From: Auxenochlorella pyrenoidosa
Lineage: Eukaryota; Chlorophyta; Trebouxiophyceae; Chlorellales; Chlorellaceae
Length of the DNA stretch: 10,129 nt
Assembly (NCBI GenBank): GCA_001430745.1
Contig: KQ481983.1
Location: 51,241-61,369, forward strand
Direction: 5' to 3'
In this document: in pieces, positions 1 to 8,579 of the stretch
How the letters are laid out: every line of letters begins with the position of its first letter
Position numbering within the stretch: the first letter of the stretch is position 1
Translations under genes and position numbers: made by a program
Notes under the pieces: generated by a model
The model's database searches: none
Told to the model about the DNA's origin: nothing
What the model saw: only the letters and a program-made list of their open reading frames with translations

Positions 1-276
1 GCAGCAGTCACGTGGCGGCTCTGGCAGCGCCACAGCGGCCCCCACCCCGCTGCCAGCCGAAAGACCACACAGCAGGGCATGTGTTCCGCAGGGCGGCAGG
101 AGGGACGCCACCAGTGCAGCTGCTCAAACAGCAGCAGCAGCCGGCGCTGCAGCCGGCTGGCAAAGCGCCCCCCCAGGCGCGCAGCAGCAGGAGCGCCTGG
201 ACCTGTGGCCGGTGCCACTGCAGGCCGCCAGCGCGCTCCTAACGCATGATGCATGCTACAGAGGGGGGGCGCCCAC

Positions 277-873
277 CTGCAGGATGCCGCGCCCCAGCCA
301 GGCATCCAGCAGCGGCACGAGGGCCAGGAAGCGGTGCCACTCTGTCTCCACCAGCACCACCAGCGCCGCGATGCCGATGCCAAACACCCGCACGGCCTGC
401 CCGCTGACAAAGTAGGCATCCTGTTTGGGGTAGGGGAGGAGGGAGAGGGTTTTGGGGGGCAGCGGCGTGCGATGGCGGCTTCAGGCAGGAGGCAGCCGCA
501 AAAGGTGCGCTGCAGGGGAGGCTCAACACGCACTGCCAGACAGCATGCACCCGGCATGCAGGTCGGCAATGCCATCACAGCTCTGCCACGTTGCTTTTCC
601 CGGCCTACCTCGCGCTGCACAAAAATCCCACCACCCAGCAGCACCCAGCAGCACCCTGCAGCCCACCTTGATGGGTGCCTGGCCGCGCACCCACATGGCC
701 ATGCCAAAGGCCAGCGCGCACAGCAGGGCGCACAGCGCAGTCAGGAAGTTAAACACCCGGCAGGCGTGCAGCAGGCAGTCATGGGTGCGGGTGTGGCGCG
801 GCGCCGCCAGTGCCGCACTCGTGCCGCCCAGGCCGGGCGCAGTGCTGGGCAGGAGCTCAGCGCGCTCGTTCAT
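277..873 (-). CDS. Small multi-pass membrane protein, possibly COPI-associated/TVP15-like (5' exons, partial)
   Basis: Two exons join in phase 0. Exon 1 is 873-667 (69 codons, ATG at 873-871, ending IK before a gtgggc donor). Exon 2 is 420-277 (48 codons, after a pyrimidine-rich acceptor ending aaacag and before another gtgggc donor). Residues about 40-61 (VFNFLTALCALLCALAFGMA) and 80-102 form two membrane-spanning segments after a soluble N-terminus. The following stretch VETEWHRF..LLDAW..GRG resembles the second half of the COPI-associated (TVP15) family, where an RVFNF-like start, a glutamate after a membrane helix and a GRG turn recur. That family consists of Golgi/endomembrane proteins. 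The assignment rests on remembered family features, so treat it as tentative. Downstream exons are not resolved: several frames are open from 240 to 1, and the 3' end probably lies off the left edge. The start is the first ATG in this frame. Confidence 0.6.
421..666 (-). other. Intron 1 of the TVP15-like gene
   Basis: A 246-bp phase-0 intron runs from the gtgggc donor at 666 to the cag acceptor at 421. The last 30 bases before the acceptor are strongly pyrimidine-rich on the minus strand, which supports the junction. No other content was recognised. Confidence 0.6.
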
Positions 874-1401
874 GTCGGCAGGGGCTGGGTGCGACAGAGG
901 GAGCAGGCCGGTTGAACCCGCGGCGGGCAGGCCGCCGCTGCCGGGCTTGCGCCACAGGGCGGGCGGGAGGCGGGCGGTGCAGAGTGGACGGGTGGACTTG
1001 GGGAGGGGCAGAAGCCGGGCCTTGAAGAATGGATGAACAATGACAGGAAGCCTGAAGACGTGCCAAGGGCCGGTCGAGAGGGGAGGGCAGCGAGCGCCGA
1101 GACCAGCGGAAGGCGCGTTTGCGAAGCGGTGGCAGCTCGAAATGCACCTGACCGACCTGAGGCAGTGATCGCATGGCCCGGAATGCCATGAATGGGCTGC
1201 TAGTCGCCGCAAAATTCCCGGCTGCCCCGTGGCACCCCCTTCACTCGCAGCGAGCAAGGGAGTGTTTCTAGGCTCGCCATCGCTGTTCAGTCACTCACTG
1301 CTTGCTTCCTATCAACCCACGGCCCCAGCAAACAGCTCGATTGCGGCGCCACACTTGCAGCTTGCCAATCCGGCGCCCTCCTCGCAGCAGCAGCAGCCAA
1401 G
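874..1401. promoter_or_regulatory. Divergent intergenic region between the TVP15-like gene and SmE
   Basis: These 528 bp separate two start codons that point away from each other, so they must hold both 5' UTRs and both core promoters, shared or adjacent. I see no convincing TATA box. The right-hand part (about 1290-1401) becomes A/C-rich and ends in a short CAG run just before the SmE start (ccaagATGCC), as expected for a 5' UTR. No gene is supported here; the open frames are composition artefacts. Transcription starts cannot be placed from sequence alone. Confidence 0.5.
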
Positions 1402-2232
1402 ATGCCGCCCAAAGTCAAGCGTATTATGACCCAGCCCATCGTAAGCTTGGAAGAGGGTGCCTCGCTTGCCTGCACCTCATCATGCGCTTGCTGGGGCCTG
1501 TGGCTGCGGTGTTCAGGATCGGTAACGGCACAGCACATCATGGAAGGCGCCGCGCCACCACCAGGCCCTCGCTGTCCGCTGCTGCCGACGGCACCGCCCT
1601 GCTGCCGCCTCGCTCCTGCCCGCCTGCCTGCAGAACCTGATTTTCAGGTTTCTGCAGAGTCGACAGAAGATCCAAGTGTGGCTCTACGAGCACAACGACC
1701 TGCGGATTGAGGGCCGCATCATTGTGAGCCCGGGCCAGGCGGCACGCCCAGCTGCTTCCCGCCGTGGGCGGCATTGGTCGTTGCCCCGCCCGTGCTGCAT
1801 GAATGTGCGAGTGCCGCCTGCCCACGCTCTGCAACCATACTGCCCAACCAACGCAGGGCTTTGACGAGTACATGAACCTGGTGCTGGATGAGGCGGAGGA
1901 GGTGTCGGGTGAGCCGGCACAGCAGGCCGGGGCGGGGAACAACGGTCGCTGGGCTGCGCTCAGCTGTGTTGCGCTCAGCTGCCGTGCTGCGCCCAGCCGC
2001 AGCTAGCGTGCTGTGCTCACCATCCAGACGCCTGCATCTGAAGGCAGGCAGGCAGGCAGGCAGCCGGCACCACTTCAATCTCCGGAGCTCGCAGGCAGGC
2101 AGCCCGGCTGACGTTTGCCCCCCCTGCTGCGTCCCCCGGCCCCCCTGTGCAGTAAAGCGGAAGACGCGCAAGGCGCTGGGCCGCATCCTCCTCAAGGGCG
2201 ACACCATCACGCTCATGCAGGCAGCCAAGTAG
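1402..2232 (+). CDS. SNRPE: Small nuclear ribonucleoprotein Sm protein E (SmE), complete, four exons
   Basis: Exons 1402-1440, 1634-1723, 1857-1908 and 2153-2232 give 86 residues. SmE is one of seven Sm proteins that form the heteroheptameric ring on the Sm site of U1, U2, U4 and U5 snRNAs, needed for snRNP assembly and pre-mRNA splicing. The start [13 protein letters not shown], then [19 protein letters not shown] and [16 protein letters not shown], match the Sm1 motif. [15 protein letters not shown] is the Sm2 motif. The expected RNA-contact residues are present: Tyr48-Met-Asn50 in Sm1 and Lys75-Gly-Asp77 in Sm2. Introns are 193, 133 and 244 bp in phases 0, 0 and 1, the last splitting Val61. 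Length is close to the human protein (92 aa), with a shorter N-terminus and a C-terminal tail ending AAK. The gene is divergent from the TVP15-like gene and convergent with the 355-aa protein gene. No TGTAA signal was seen downstream on this strand. Confidence 0.97.
1909..2152 (+). other. SmE intron 3 with a CAGG/GGCA microsatellite
   Basis: A 244-bp phase-1 intron (donor gtgagc, acceptor tgtgcag) contains a pure tetranucleotide run of about five GGCA units at about 2043-2064. Imperfect CAGGCAG echoes follow near 2091-2102. The part before the acceptor is C-rich. It holds no other feature. Confidence 0.75.
2043..2064. repeat. (GGCA)n tetranucleotide microsatellite
   Basis: About five perfect GGCA/CAGG units in tandem lie inside SmE intron 3, so length changes would not alter the protein. 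A further imperfect copy of the motif follows in the same intron, and one lies just after the SmE stop codon. Confidence 0.85.
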
Positions 2233-2801
2233 GCAGCAGAGCAGGCAGCTAGGCAGCCGGCCGTTGGGCACACTCGCGCGGCCTGTGCAGCAGAGCAGCT
2301 GCACGGAGCAGCAGGCGCTGCATGCAGCAGCTGCATAGATGCGGCCAGCGTGGACGAGAGCGCAGCGCACGCGCTTTGTGGCAGCGGCGGTCGTAGCATG
2401 CTGGGGCCGCCGCAGCGCGCCCTGGGCTGGTCGCAGTGCTGCAGTCTGAGCTCGGCACGCCTGCCGCGCAGGCTGCCACGCCGTTCCAGCGCCCTGCCGT
2501 GCCCCTGCAAACCCTGCATGTTTGCCTGGCCCGCCTCTCGCACCGCCCCCCCTCCTGCTCTGTCTCCTCCCTCTGTTTCTGCTCTGCTCGCTCCCTTCCT
2601 TCCCTGACTCCCTCACAGAGCCCCTGCCCTCCTCAAATGGATGGCGCTGCCTGCCGCCCGCGACTGCAAACCCTCCTCTCTTCCCCCTGTCACCACCTGA
2701 CTGCCAACCTCCCGCTCTTGACCCGCCGCGCCGCCACCCAGGCAGACCTTCCTCACTGCAAGCAACCTGCAAGCATAGCTCAGGACGGCTAGGCATAAAA
2801 G
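2233..2801. other. Convergent 3' intergenic region
   Basis: This lies between the SmE stop and the poly(A) region of the minus-strand 355-aa protein gene, and should hold the SmE 3' UTR and terminator. The left part is rich in GCAG/CAGC. The middle (about 2540-2720) is a long C/T-rich tract on the plus strand. Reading frames cross it on both strands, but they are low in complexity, lack recognisable domains and look like composition artefacts. I saw no TGTAA on the plus strand, so the SmE 3' end cannot be placed. Confidence 0.5.
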
Positions 2802-2806
2802 TTACA
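2802..2806 (-). terminator. TGTAA-type poly(A) signal of the 355-aa protein gene
   Basis: The plus strand reads ttaca, which is TGTAA on the minus strand, 119 bases after the stop codon at 2925. TGTAA is the usual near-upstream polyadenylation element of green algae such as Chlamydomonas. Cleavage would be expected some 10-20 bases further on, near 2785-2792. Confidence 0.6.
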
Positions 2807-2924
2807 CTGCCAGCATGTATCTGGGGCTGAGAAGGCATGTCACTGTGCAGATTGCGCTGTGAGCCCACGCCTCGTGCTGCAGCCGACCAGCTGCTGCGGG
2901 CTGGTGTTTTCGTGATGCTGCTGG

Positions 2925-4173
2925 CTAGCCCTGCTGCGGCGGCCCCTGTGCTGCTGCCCCGCCAGCCCCTGGGAAGGCCTGGCTGCCACGGTACCGGCAC
3001 GCCTGGCGCAGCATAGCTGCCAGGGCACCCACCAGGCTCTCGGTAGCTTCCGCATTCAGCCGCCTCACCGTGGCTTTTTGCACCTCCTCGCTGTCGGGCT
3101 GCCTGCTGTGCGCGGCGGCCACGCCGCTGCCACCCGCTCCACTGTTTGCAGCGCGGTGTGCGGCCTGCCCCCTCAAGCTCCGCTGATCCTTTGCGTAGCT
3201 CTCGCCGCCGTTGGGCACCATTGCTGTGGCCAGCAGGCTGGGGGGGCGGTAGTAGACGGAGGGGAAGCGCACGCGCACCTGGCCTTCTGGCACGTCGGGA
3301 TCCTGGTCGACCACAACCGCATCCGCAGGGTACAGCTCCAGCTCCACATGCCCCCAGCCGGTGAGCCAAATGCCGTACTCATCCTCGGGCTGCAGGCGCA
3401 GCGCGCGGAAGCTCTCGCATCTGTACTCTGCATCCCACTGCGCTGGCGCCGCGGCGACGAGGTCACGGGCGAACGCCGCCACGCCCGCCCACGTCCGATT
3501 GACGGAGTAGAGCGCGCCCTCGCTGGCCACGGTGGGGGACACTTCGTCCTCGTCGTGCGCAAAGCCCACGTGTGCAGCCACCTCCAGCCCGGCAGCATGC
3601 TGGCGGGGCTGGACGCGCAGCACCAGCGTCAGCGTGGCAGCTTCCTCATACTGGGCCTGCATCTTGAGGATGGTCGGCCGCTGGTCCGGGGCTGCCAGCT
3701 CGCAGATGAGCTCAGCCAGCGGCAGCGGCGCCTGCCCGGCCGCCATGGCTGGCGGCAGCCGTTCGCCGGGGTGGAGAGGGCTGCCCAAGACCTTGCTGAA
3801 CCCTGCATAGGAAGAAGCATTGAGAATTTGCAGGAATTCACTGGTGATAGGTGCAGACCTGTGTAGACAGCAGTCCAGACAGCGATCAGCAGACGCCTCG
3901 TAGCGCTGGGCGGGGGGTGCCACGCCCGGCGTCAGGATTGGCACCCATGGCACGGCAGCGCGCCCAAGCCCGCCACAGCGCACCTGTACCCTCCGCAGCT
4001 AGTCGAAGCGGCTGGGGTCGGGGTAGGCACGCCACAGAAGGAGACCGTGAGGCGCACTGCGAAAGCAGCTGCGAACCAGGCTGCAAGACCTCCAGCTGCG
4101 CCGCATGCACAGAGAGAAATCTCGCAGACTTGTTGAGAGTTCGAGCAACACCCAGGCCGAGGCAAGCACCCAT
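2925..4173 (-). CDS. Conserved-looking protein of unknown function, two exons, 355 aa
   Basis: Exon 1 is 4173-3984 (190 nt) and exon 2 is 3802-2925 (878 nt, TAG stop). The intron is 181 bp with a gtgcgc donor and a ttcctatgcag acceptor, in phase 1, splitting Gly64. Exon 1 begins at an ATG and encodes MGACLGLGVARTLNKSARFL, rich in Arg, Ser and Ala with no acidic residue before position 28. That would suit an organelle-targeting peptide (inference). If exon 1 is wrong, the next in-frame ATG is at 3746 (Met83). The core, about residues 90-250, mixes hydrophobic strands with acidic loops (EDEYGIWLTGWGHVELELYP, DQDPDVPEGQVRVRFPSVYY) and looks like a folded soluble domain. A Ser/Gly/Ala-rich linker and a predicted helix (SEEVQKATVRRLNAEATESL) follow. 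No membrane segment is evident. I do not recognise the family and assign no function. Confidence 0.75.
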
Positions 4174-4819
4174 GTCGAGGCAAGCTTAGGAGGCACCGCT
4201 GGCAGCCTGCGTGCAGGGCCCGCCGGCCTTGCACTGCACCTGTGCATCAGGACCTACTTCGCCCCTCTGCCATTGTCAAGACCAGGTAACAGTGCCATTC
4301 TATCCGTCAGAGTTTTACGGCGGTCGTGGTCAGGGAAATGCCGGCAAGCAGCATGCATGTGTGCATGGGCCCCCGGCTCAACGCAACTGCTATGCATGTG
4401 TGCAGCAGGATGCGAAAAAGGGATGCAGCGCAACGCAACGATTGCAAATAATACCAAAAAGTGAAAAAAATCAAAGGGGATGACACGGCAGTTCTGAACA
4501 GTCGGGAGGCTATCTAGGGAGGGCACAGACAGTGACAGTGGCGAAAGCAATGGCAGCTTTAAAGCAAATTTGCGGCGGGCATTGGCATATGTGGGGCGTA
4601 CGTTGGGGCATCTGTTTGCCGGGTGGGAGGTGCGAGAGGAGGAGGGATGCGCAACAGTGCAGCAGCAGCGGGGGTCAAAATAGCTTGCGACCATAAGGCA
4701 ACAGTAAAGGAGGCCAGTTCGGGAGGGAGCAGAGGAGAGGGTGGGTCATGGCGGCGGGCTGGGCTGGGCAGCGCCACAAAGACAGCGGCAAGTCATGCAA
4801 CGCTAATACGCCAACCAAT
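4174..4819. other. Non-coding region between the FNT gene and the 355-aa protein gene
   Basis: Both flanking genes run on the minus strand, so this should hold the FNT 3' UTR (upper part) and the promoter and 5' UTR of the downstream gene (lower part). It has lower GC than its surroundings, especially 4440-4475, which is A-rich on the plus strand (T-rich in the transcript). A 13-bp motif, atgcatgtgtgca, occurs twice, at 4353 and 4392. No TGTAA was found on the minus strand, so the FNT poly(A) site is uncertain. Open frames on both strands show no domain. Confidence 0.55.
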
Positions 4820-7800
4820 CTACACATAAAAGCTGTTGGAGCTGCCGGAGCGGGCGCGAGCAAAGCTTGCACTGTGCTCGGGCGGCGCTTGCTGCCGGCC
4901 GTTGGGCACGGCAGCGGCCGCGCCTGCCTGGGCCGCGTCGTGGCTCTTCCGGCTGCGGCCCGTGAGCGCGGCCTCCCAGAGGTCTGCCACTGCACACAGT
5001 TAGGCAAGTTGAGTGGCAGTTTGCGCAGGGAGTAGGGTTTTGGGCGGGACAGGTGTCGGTTGCCGCAGCTCAGGGCTGCGCCAACACACCAACCAGGGCG
5101 CGGCCCGAGCGCCGGGCGGCAGGGCGGCGCAAAACGCAGAGCAGCGCTCCAAGAGAGCAGCATGCCAGCCGTGCGCCCTGGCAGCAAGACGCAGCGGCCG
5201 CTCACCCCAGTGTGCGGGGGCGCCAAAGGATGCGGCGTAGGCGGTGCCCACAAACACAGACCCGCCGATCAAGTTGCCGATGGTGGAGGGCACCAGGTTC
5301 TTGCCGACAAAGGTGCCTGCCGGGAGGGTCAGTCGGTGTGCTAGGTTTGCGACCGAGCGGTTGCTGTGCCCAGGTGCACAGCGGGAACGCTGGTCTGCAA
5401 GGCTGTGTGTGCAGCCCCGGTATGCTGCAGGCTGGGCAACCAGACCGCCGGCCCAGGGGCGCTCACAGCGCGGCATGGCGCCCCTTGCAAGCATCCCCAG
5501 CCTGCCAGGGCTCACCCACTGAGATGCCGCTGCCCAGGCACATGGAGAGCGGGACCAGGAACATGTTGGCGATGCAGTGCTCAAAGCCCCTGCAGGGAGC
5601 GTCGGCACGCGCGTCACGCCGCGCGGCAGAGGGCCGACACCATACTGCGAACCAGTGCATGGCACCTGTCTCCTGCGGGTGCGCCCGACCCCGTGCAACC
5701 GTGGTTCAGGTGCAGCCCAGCAGGTGCCGCCCCCGCCTAGGTGTGAGGCTCACATGGACACAAAGGCAGAGTTGGGCAGGAAGACGCCGATAAACTTGCC
5801 TGCAGAGGGAGGGGAGGGGGCTCCCTAGCATCAGCACAGCGAGCGTCGGCCCTCCCAGCATACTGCTGGGTGAGAGGAGAGCGGCCCGAAGGGCGCCTCC
5901 AAAGACTGGGGTTACCTCTGTAGCTGGGCATGCAAGTGCGGCGGAACGCCCCAACAGGCCATGCAGCCGGGCCACTGACCCGTGAGGTCGCGAGCCATGT
6001 TGCCCTGCCACACCGCTAGGCAGACCAGCCAGTTGCACAAGATGCCTGCAGGGGCACGGCGGGGCCGAGAAGTGTTGGGGCACTTGAAGGCACCATGGCT
6101 GGGCAGCAGGCAAGGCAGCAGAGACAAGCCGAGCATGCACCCATGGCGGCAGCGCGTGCCCACTCCAGGCCGGCACGCAGCCGGCGGTTGGTATCTGGCG
6201 CTGGACCCTGACCCCTGCGCACCCTTGCACAGCGTCACACCAAAGGAGTGGCTGACCTTCTTGTGTGCCAGCCTGCGGGCGGCGAGGAAAGGAAGAAAGC
6301 GTGCCTGTCCATAAGGGGCGGCGTGCTGCGCTGGTCAGTTGCGCCGCCACCCCTCTCCTGGCTCCCCCAAGCAGGCAGCCCAGAGGCAGACCTGCCAGGA
6401 GCCCCCCACGGGCAAGCTGCAGCATGCGCGCTGCCGGCCACATCACACCCTCGCCGACGCTCACACAACAGCCCACTTTCTCACTCTGCATCAGCAGCAC
6501 TCACTCCGCATCCGCTGCATTCGGCCCGCTGCCGCAGCACTCACTCAATCACAAAGTCAGCCCTCACACAACAGTGTCACTCCCTCACACCACAGCGCTC
6601 GCTCACTCAATCACAAAGTCGGCGCGGCCCTCAAACACCTCGCCGCCGACCATGAGGCCCACCAGCAGCAGCGCTCCCACCAGGTTGCACAGGTAGGAGC
6701 CGGCCAGGCAGCGCAGCATGCCCAGCAGGCCGTACCGCCCTGCGCAGGGAAGGCCTTTGCAAAGGGTTTGCGCGGCGGAAGGCTGGCCACAGGAGGGCTG
6801 CCTTCCTGGACTGGCTAGGGAACAGCGCGCGTTATGTGAAAAGGCACGTCGCCGGAGCAGCAGAGGCTGGACAGCACGAGGACGGCACGAGGCACGGCCC
6901 TGGCCCTGGCCGCGGGTGCACCCACCTTCGTAGACGGCGATGGAGGAGTACATGCAGTTGGAGGTGTACAGGTCGGCCCCCGCCACCACGCACAGGGTGA
7001 GGCCCATCGGGAAGCCTGCCGAAGCGAGGCAGGGCGGTAAGGGGGTGGAGGGATGGGATTGGGGAGGTGGGCGGCCGGGGGCGGGCAGGAAAGATGGGTG
7101 GGGTGGGGCGGTTAGGGGCCCAGACGTCAAGTGCAGGCCACCGCGGGGAGGCGGGACGAGCGTAGGTCTGGGCCCCGCCTGCGCCATGCCGACCGCGTGC
7201 ACACGTGCGCAAGAGCAGCAGCAGCAGCAGCAGCGGGCGACGCGCGCCAGCCCCGGCTGTCAGCGCCACCCACCGTAGATGCCGAAAAGCAGGTTGAAGG
7301 CGCCGGGCTGCGCCTTGCGGAAGTCGGGGGACAGCAGGCCGGCGCAGAGGCAGCAGAGCGAGAAGCCGAGACCGATGTACGCGCCTGCAGGCAGAGGGGC
7401 CACAGGGGGACCATAGGGGGGGCCGGCCTCGTTTTTCGTGTTTTTTCCTGTTCTTATCTCTTCTACCAGTATCATCCACTTTTGCAAAGCATGGCATGCT
7501 CTGTACAGGCGTGGCCGCCGCCTGCCTTGCAATGCTGCGCTGGGCAGGCATGGCCGGTTGCCGACCCCCTGCCGACCACCCGCCTCCGCCCAGGCGCACC
7601 GGCTAGCACGCCCAGCACTGCCAGCTTGGGGTAGGGGTAGGCATGCTTGTCTGCGGCCGCGTTGCTGTGGTAGGCATAGTTCTCGGCGGGCGTAGCACAT
7701 GCCACTGTGGGCTTGGCAGCTGGGACGTGCGCCGGCGGGCCGCCGCGGCCGTCAGCGTTGCGCCGGCCGCGCAGCACGCCCTGCCAGCCGTGCAGGCGGG

Positions 7801-7846
7801 GCGTGTCTTGCTCGCTGCCGTCGAGTCCGTTTTGCAGCCCTCCCAT
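4820..7846 (-). CDS. Formate/nitrite transporter family (NAR1-like) anion channel, complete, ten exons
   Basis: Exons: 7846-7600, 7384-7274, 7015-6926, 6739-6607, 6272-6223, 6045-5980, 5799-5754, 5589-5516, 5316-5206 and 4989-4820. Together they give 1098 nt (365 aa) with every phase consistent. FNT proteins are six-helix pentameric channels for formate, nitrite or bicarbonate; in Chlamydomonas NAR1 members act at the chloroplast envelope or plasma membrane. Motifs in order: KLAVLGVLAGAYIGLG (helix 1); GFPMGLTLCVVAGADLYTSN (121-139, with the conserved Thr137); CNWLVCLAVWQGNMARDL (214-231); GFEHCIANMF (249-258, with the central pore His252, equivalent to FocA His209); and KNLVPSTIGNLIGG (278-291). 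The first 70 or so residues are hydrophilic and could be a plastid transit peptide (inference). The 56-residue C-terminal tail is soluble. The start is the only in-frame ATG before helix 1; upstream frame extension has only non-ATG codons. Substrate and membrane cannot be told from sequence. Confidence 0.96.
6273..6606 (-). other. FNT intron 4 with internal duplications, including a copy of its own donor
   Basis: This 334-bp phase-2 intron (donor gtgagt, acceptor cccgcag) is the longest in the FNT gene. Its donor-side half (about 6455-6606) is built from short repeated CACTC/CTCACA-type pieces. The block ctcacacaacag occurs at 6460-6471 and again at 6563-6574. A 19-bp segment spanning the exon-intron border recurs at 6540-6558. 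Confidence 0.8.
6540..6620. repeat. 19-bp direct repeat spanning the FNT exon 4 donor site
   Basis: The plus-strand sequence ctcactcaatcacaaagtc occurs exactly at 6602-6620 and at 6540-6558, offset 62 bp. The first copy covers the last 14 exon bases (coding for DFVIE) and the gtgag donor. The second copy lies wholly inside the intron and keeps the donor. The similarity continues weakly past both ends (ccctcacaca against ccctcaaaca). Confidence 0.9.
7016..7273 (-). other. FNT intron 2, with a G-rich tract and an AGC triplet run
   Basis: A 258-bp phase-1 intron. Near its acceptor (about 7030-7115) the plus strand is a dense series of GGG and GGGG runs, which is C-rich in the transcript and would serve as an extended pyrimidine tract. 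About 100 bp away, at 7214-7234, is a run of about seven AGC triplets (CTG in the transcript). Confidence 0.75.
7214..7234. repeat. (AGC)n triplet microsatellite
   Basis: About seven tandem AGC/CAG triplets lie inside FNT intron 2. They are non-coding in the spliced model. Confidence 0.8.
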
Positions 7847-8579
7847 GGGGCGCGGAGGAGGGGAAGTGCCTGCTGTTGCCAAGGTCGTTCGACGCAGCGA
7901 CCGAGGGCTTGCTGACACGGGATCTGGAATCAAAGAGAGCTGATCGTTTGATAAACTGCAGGCGAGACTGCAAGCGCGGTGAGGGCCGGTTGGGTTCGGT
8001 CACCAGACGGCGGCGGGCACGCGCAGCGGTTCTGTCAGTTCCCAAGGCTATTGCTGAGACTCGTTGAAGGCGGAGATAAAGTTTGAGAGCACGGGGGAAA
8101 TCGGTAAAGCTGGCCAGCAATGTGAGCCCTCCCGCCTGACCCTTGCACGCTGCAGCACTGCGGCTCCTGGCCAGCTTCCCGGGAGCCTTGCTGACCGCAT
8201 ATCGACGTGATGCCTTGATTTTCTAGCATGGTGGGTCAGCATGGATGAGGCCAGGGCAGGGCAGGAGGTGAAACCCGTGTTCAGGGGCAGGTGCAGGCGC
8301 TGATACTGGCGATTCTGCACGATGCTAGAATGACGTGAAGGCATGAGCCTCTGCACCACGGAGTTCCTACACCTTGCTGGCTGGGCTGGGTTATTCCTCG
8401 CACCGCTGGATATAACATACGCCATGCCGACTCGACTGGGAAGGCTGAGGGCAGAAGAAAGGCTGGCAAAAGGGGCGGATGTGCGAAAAGGTGCTCCCAG
8501 CGTAGCTTTCAGGAGGGTGGCGGCGTGCAGGCCTGGGCGCGGGGCGGCTCAGCCCCGGCCCCCGAGGTCACGGCGCGCC
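7847..8579. promoter_or_regulatory. FNT upstream region and DUF3007-gene 3' region
   Basis: These 733 bp separate two minus-strand genes. The part next to FNT (7847-about 8100) should be its 5' UTR and promoter. It reads without an in-frame ATG before the chosen start and includes a less GC-rich patch (7925-7955) with tttatcaaacgatc on the minus strand. The part near 8400-8580 should be the 3' UTR of the DUF3007 gene. No TGTAA on the minus strand and no clear TATA box were seen. I found no nitrogen-response element that I could name with confidence. No coding region is supported. Confidence 0.45.

Noticed and set aside
2017..3369. Longest uninterrupted minus-strand reading frame (450 codons) across the convergent region
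   Set aside because: It has no ATG-supported domain, is extremely rich in Arg, Gly and Ala, and overlaps the better-supported 355-aa gene in another frame. It also overlaps SmE exon 4 on the opposite strand.
4130..4150. GTTCGAGCAACA resembling a tRNA TPsiC arm
   Set aside because: There is no matching A-box or cloverleaf at the right spacing, and it lies within exon 1 of the 355-aa protein gene.
4254..4694. Minus-strand frame of 146 codons between the FNT gene and the 355-aa gene
   Set aside because: It has no domain, lies in an AT-richer stretch expected to be UTR and promoter, and does not begin with a supported start.
5053..5793. Plus-strand reading frame of 246 codons
   Set aside because: It lies opposite three FNT exons, has no recognisable domain and is Arg/Gln/Pro-rich like other shadows.
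7847..7933. Upstream extension of FNT exon 1 starting MIPDPV
   Set aside because: The first codon is TTG, not ATG. In a nuclear eukaryotic gene the ATG at 7846 is preferred, and its phase fits the exon model.
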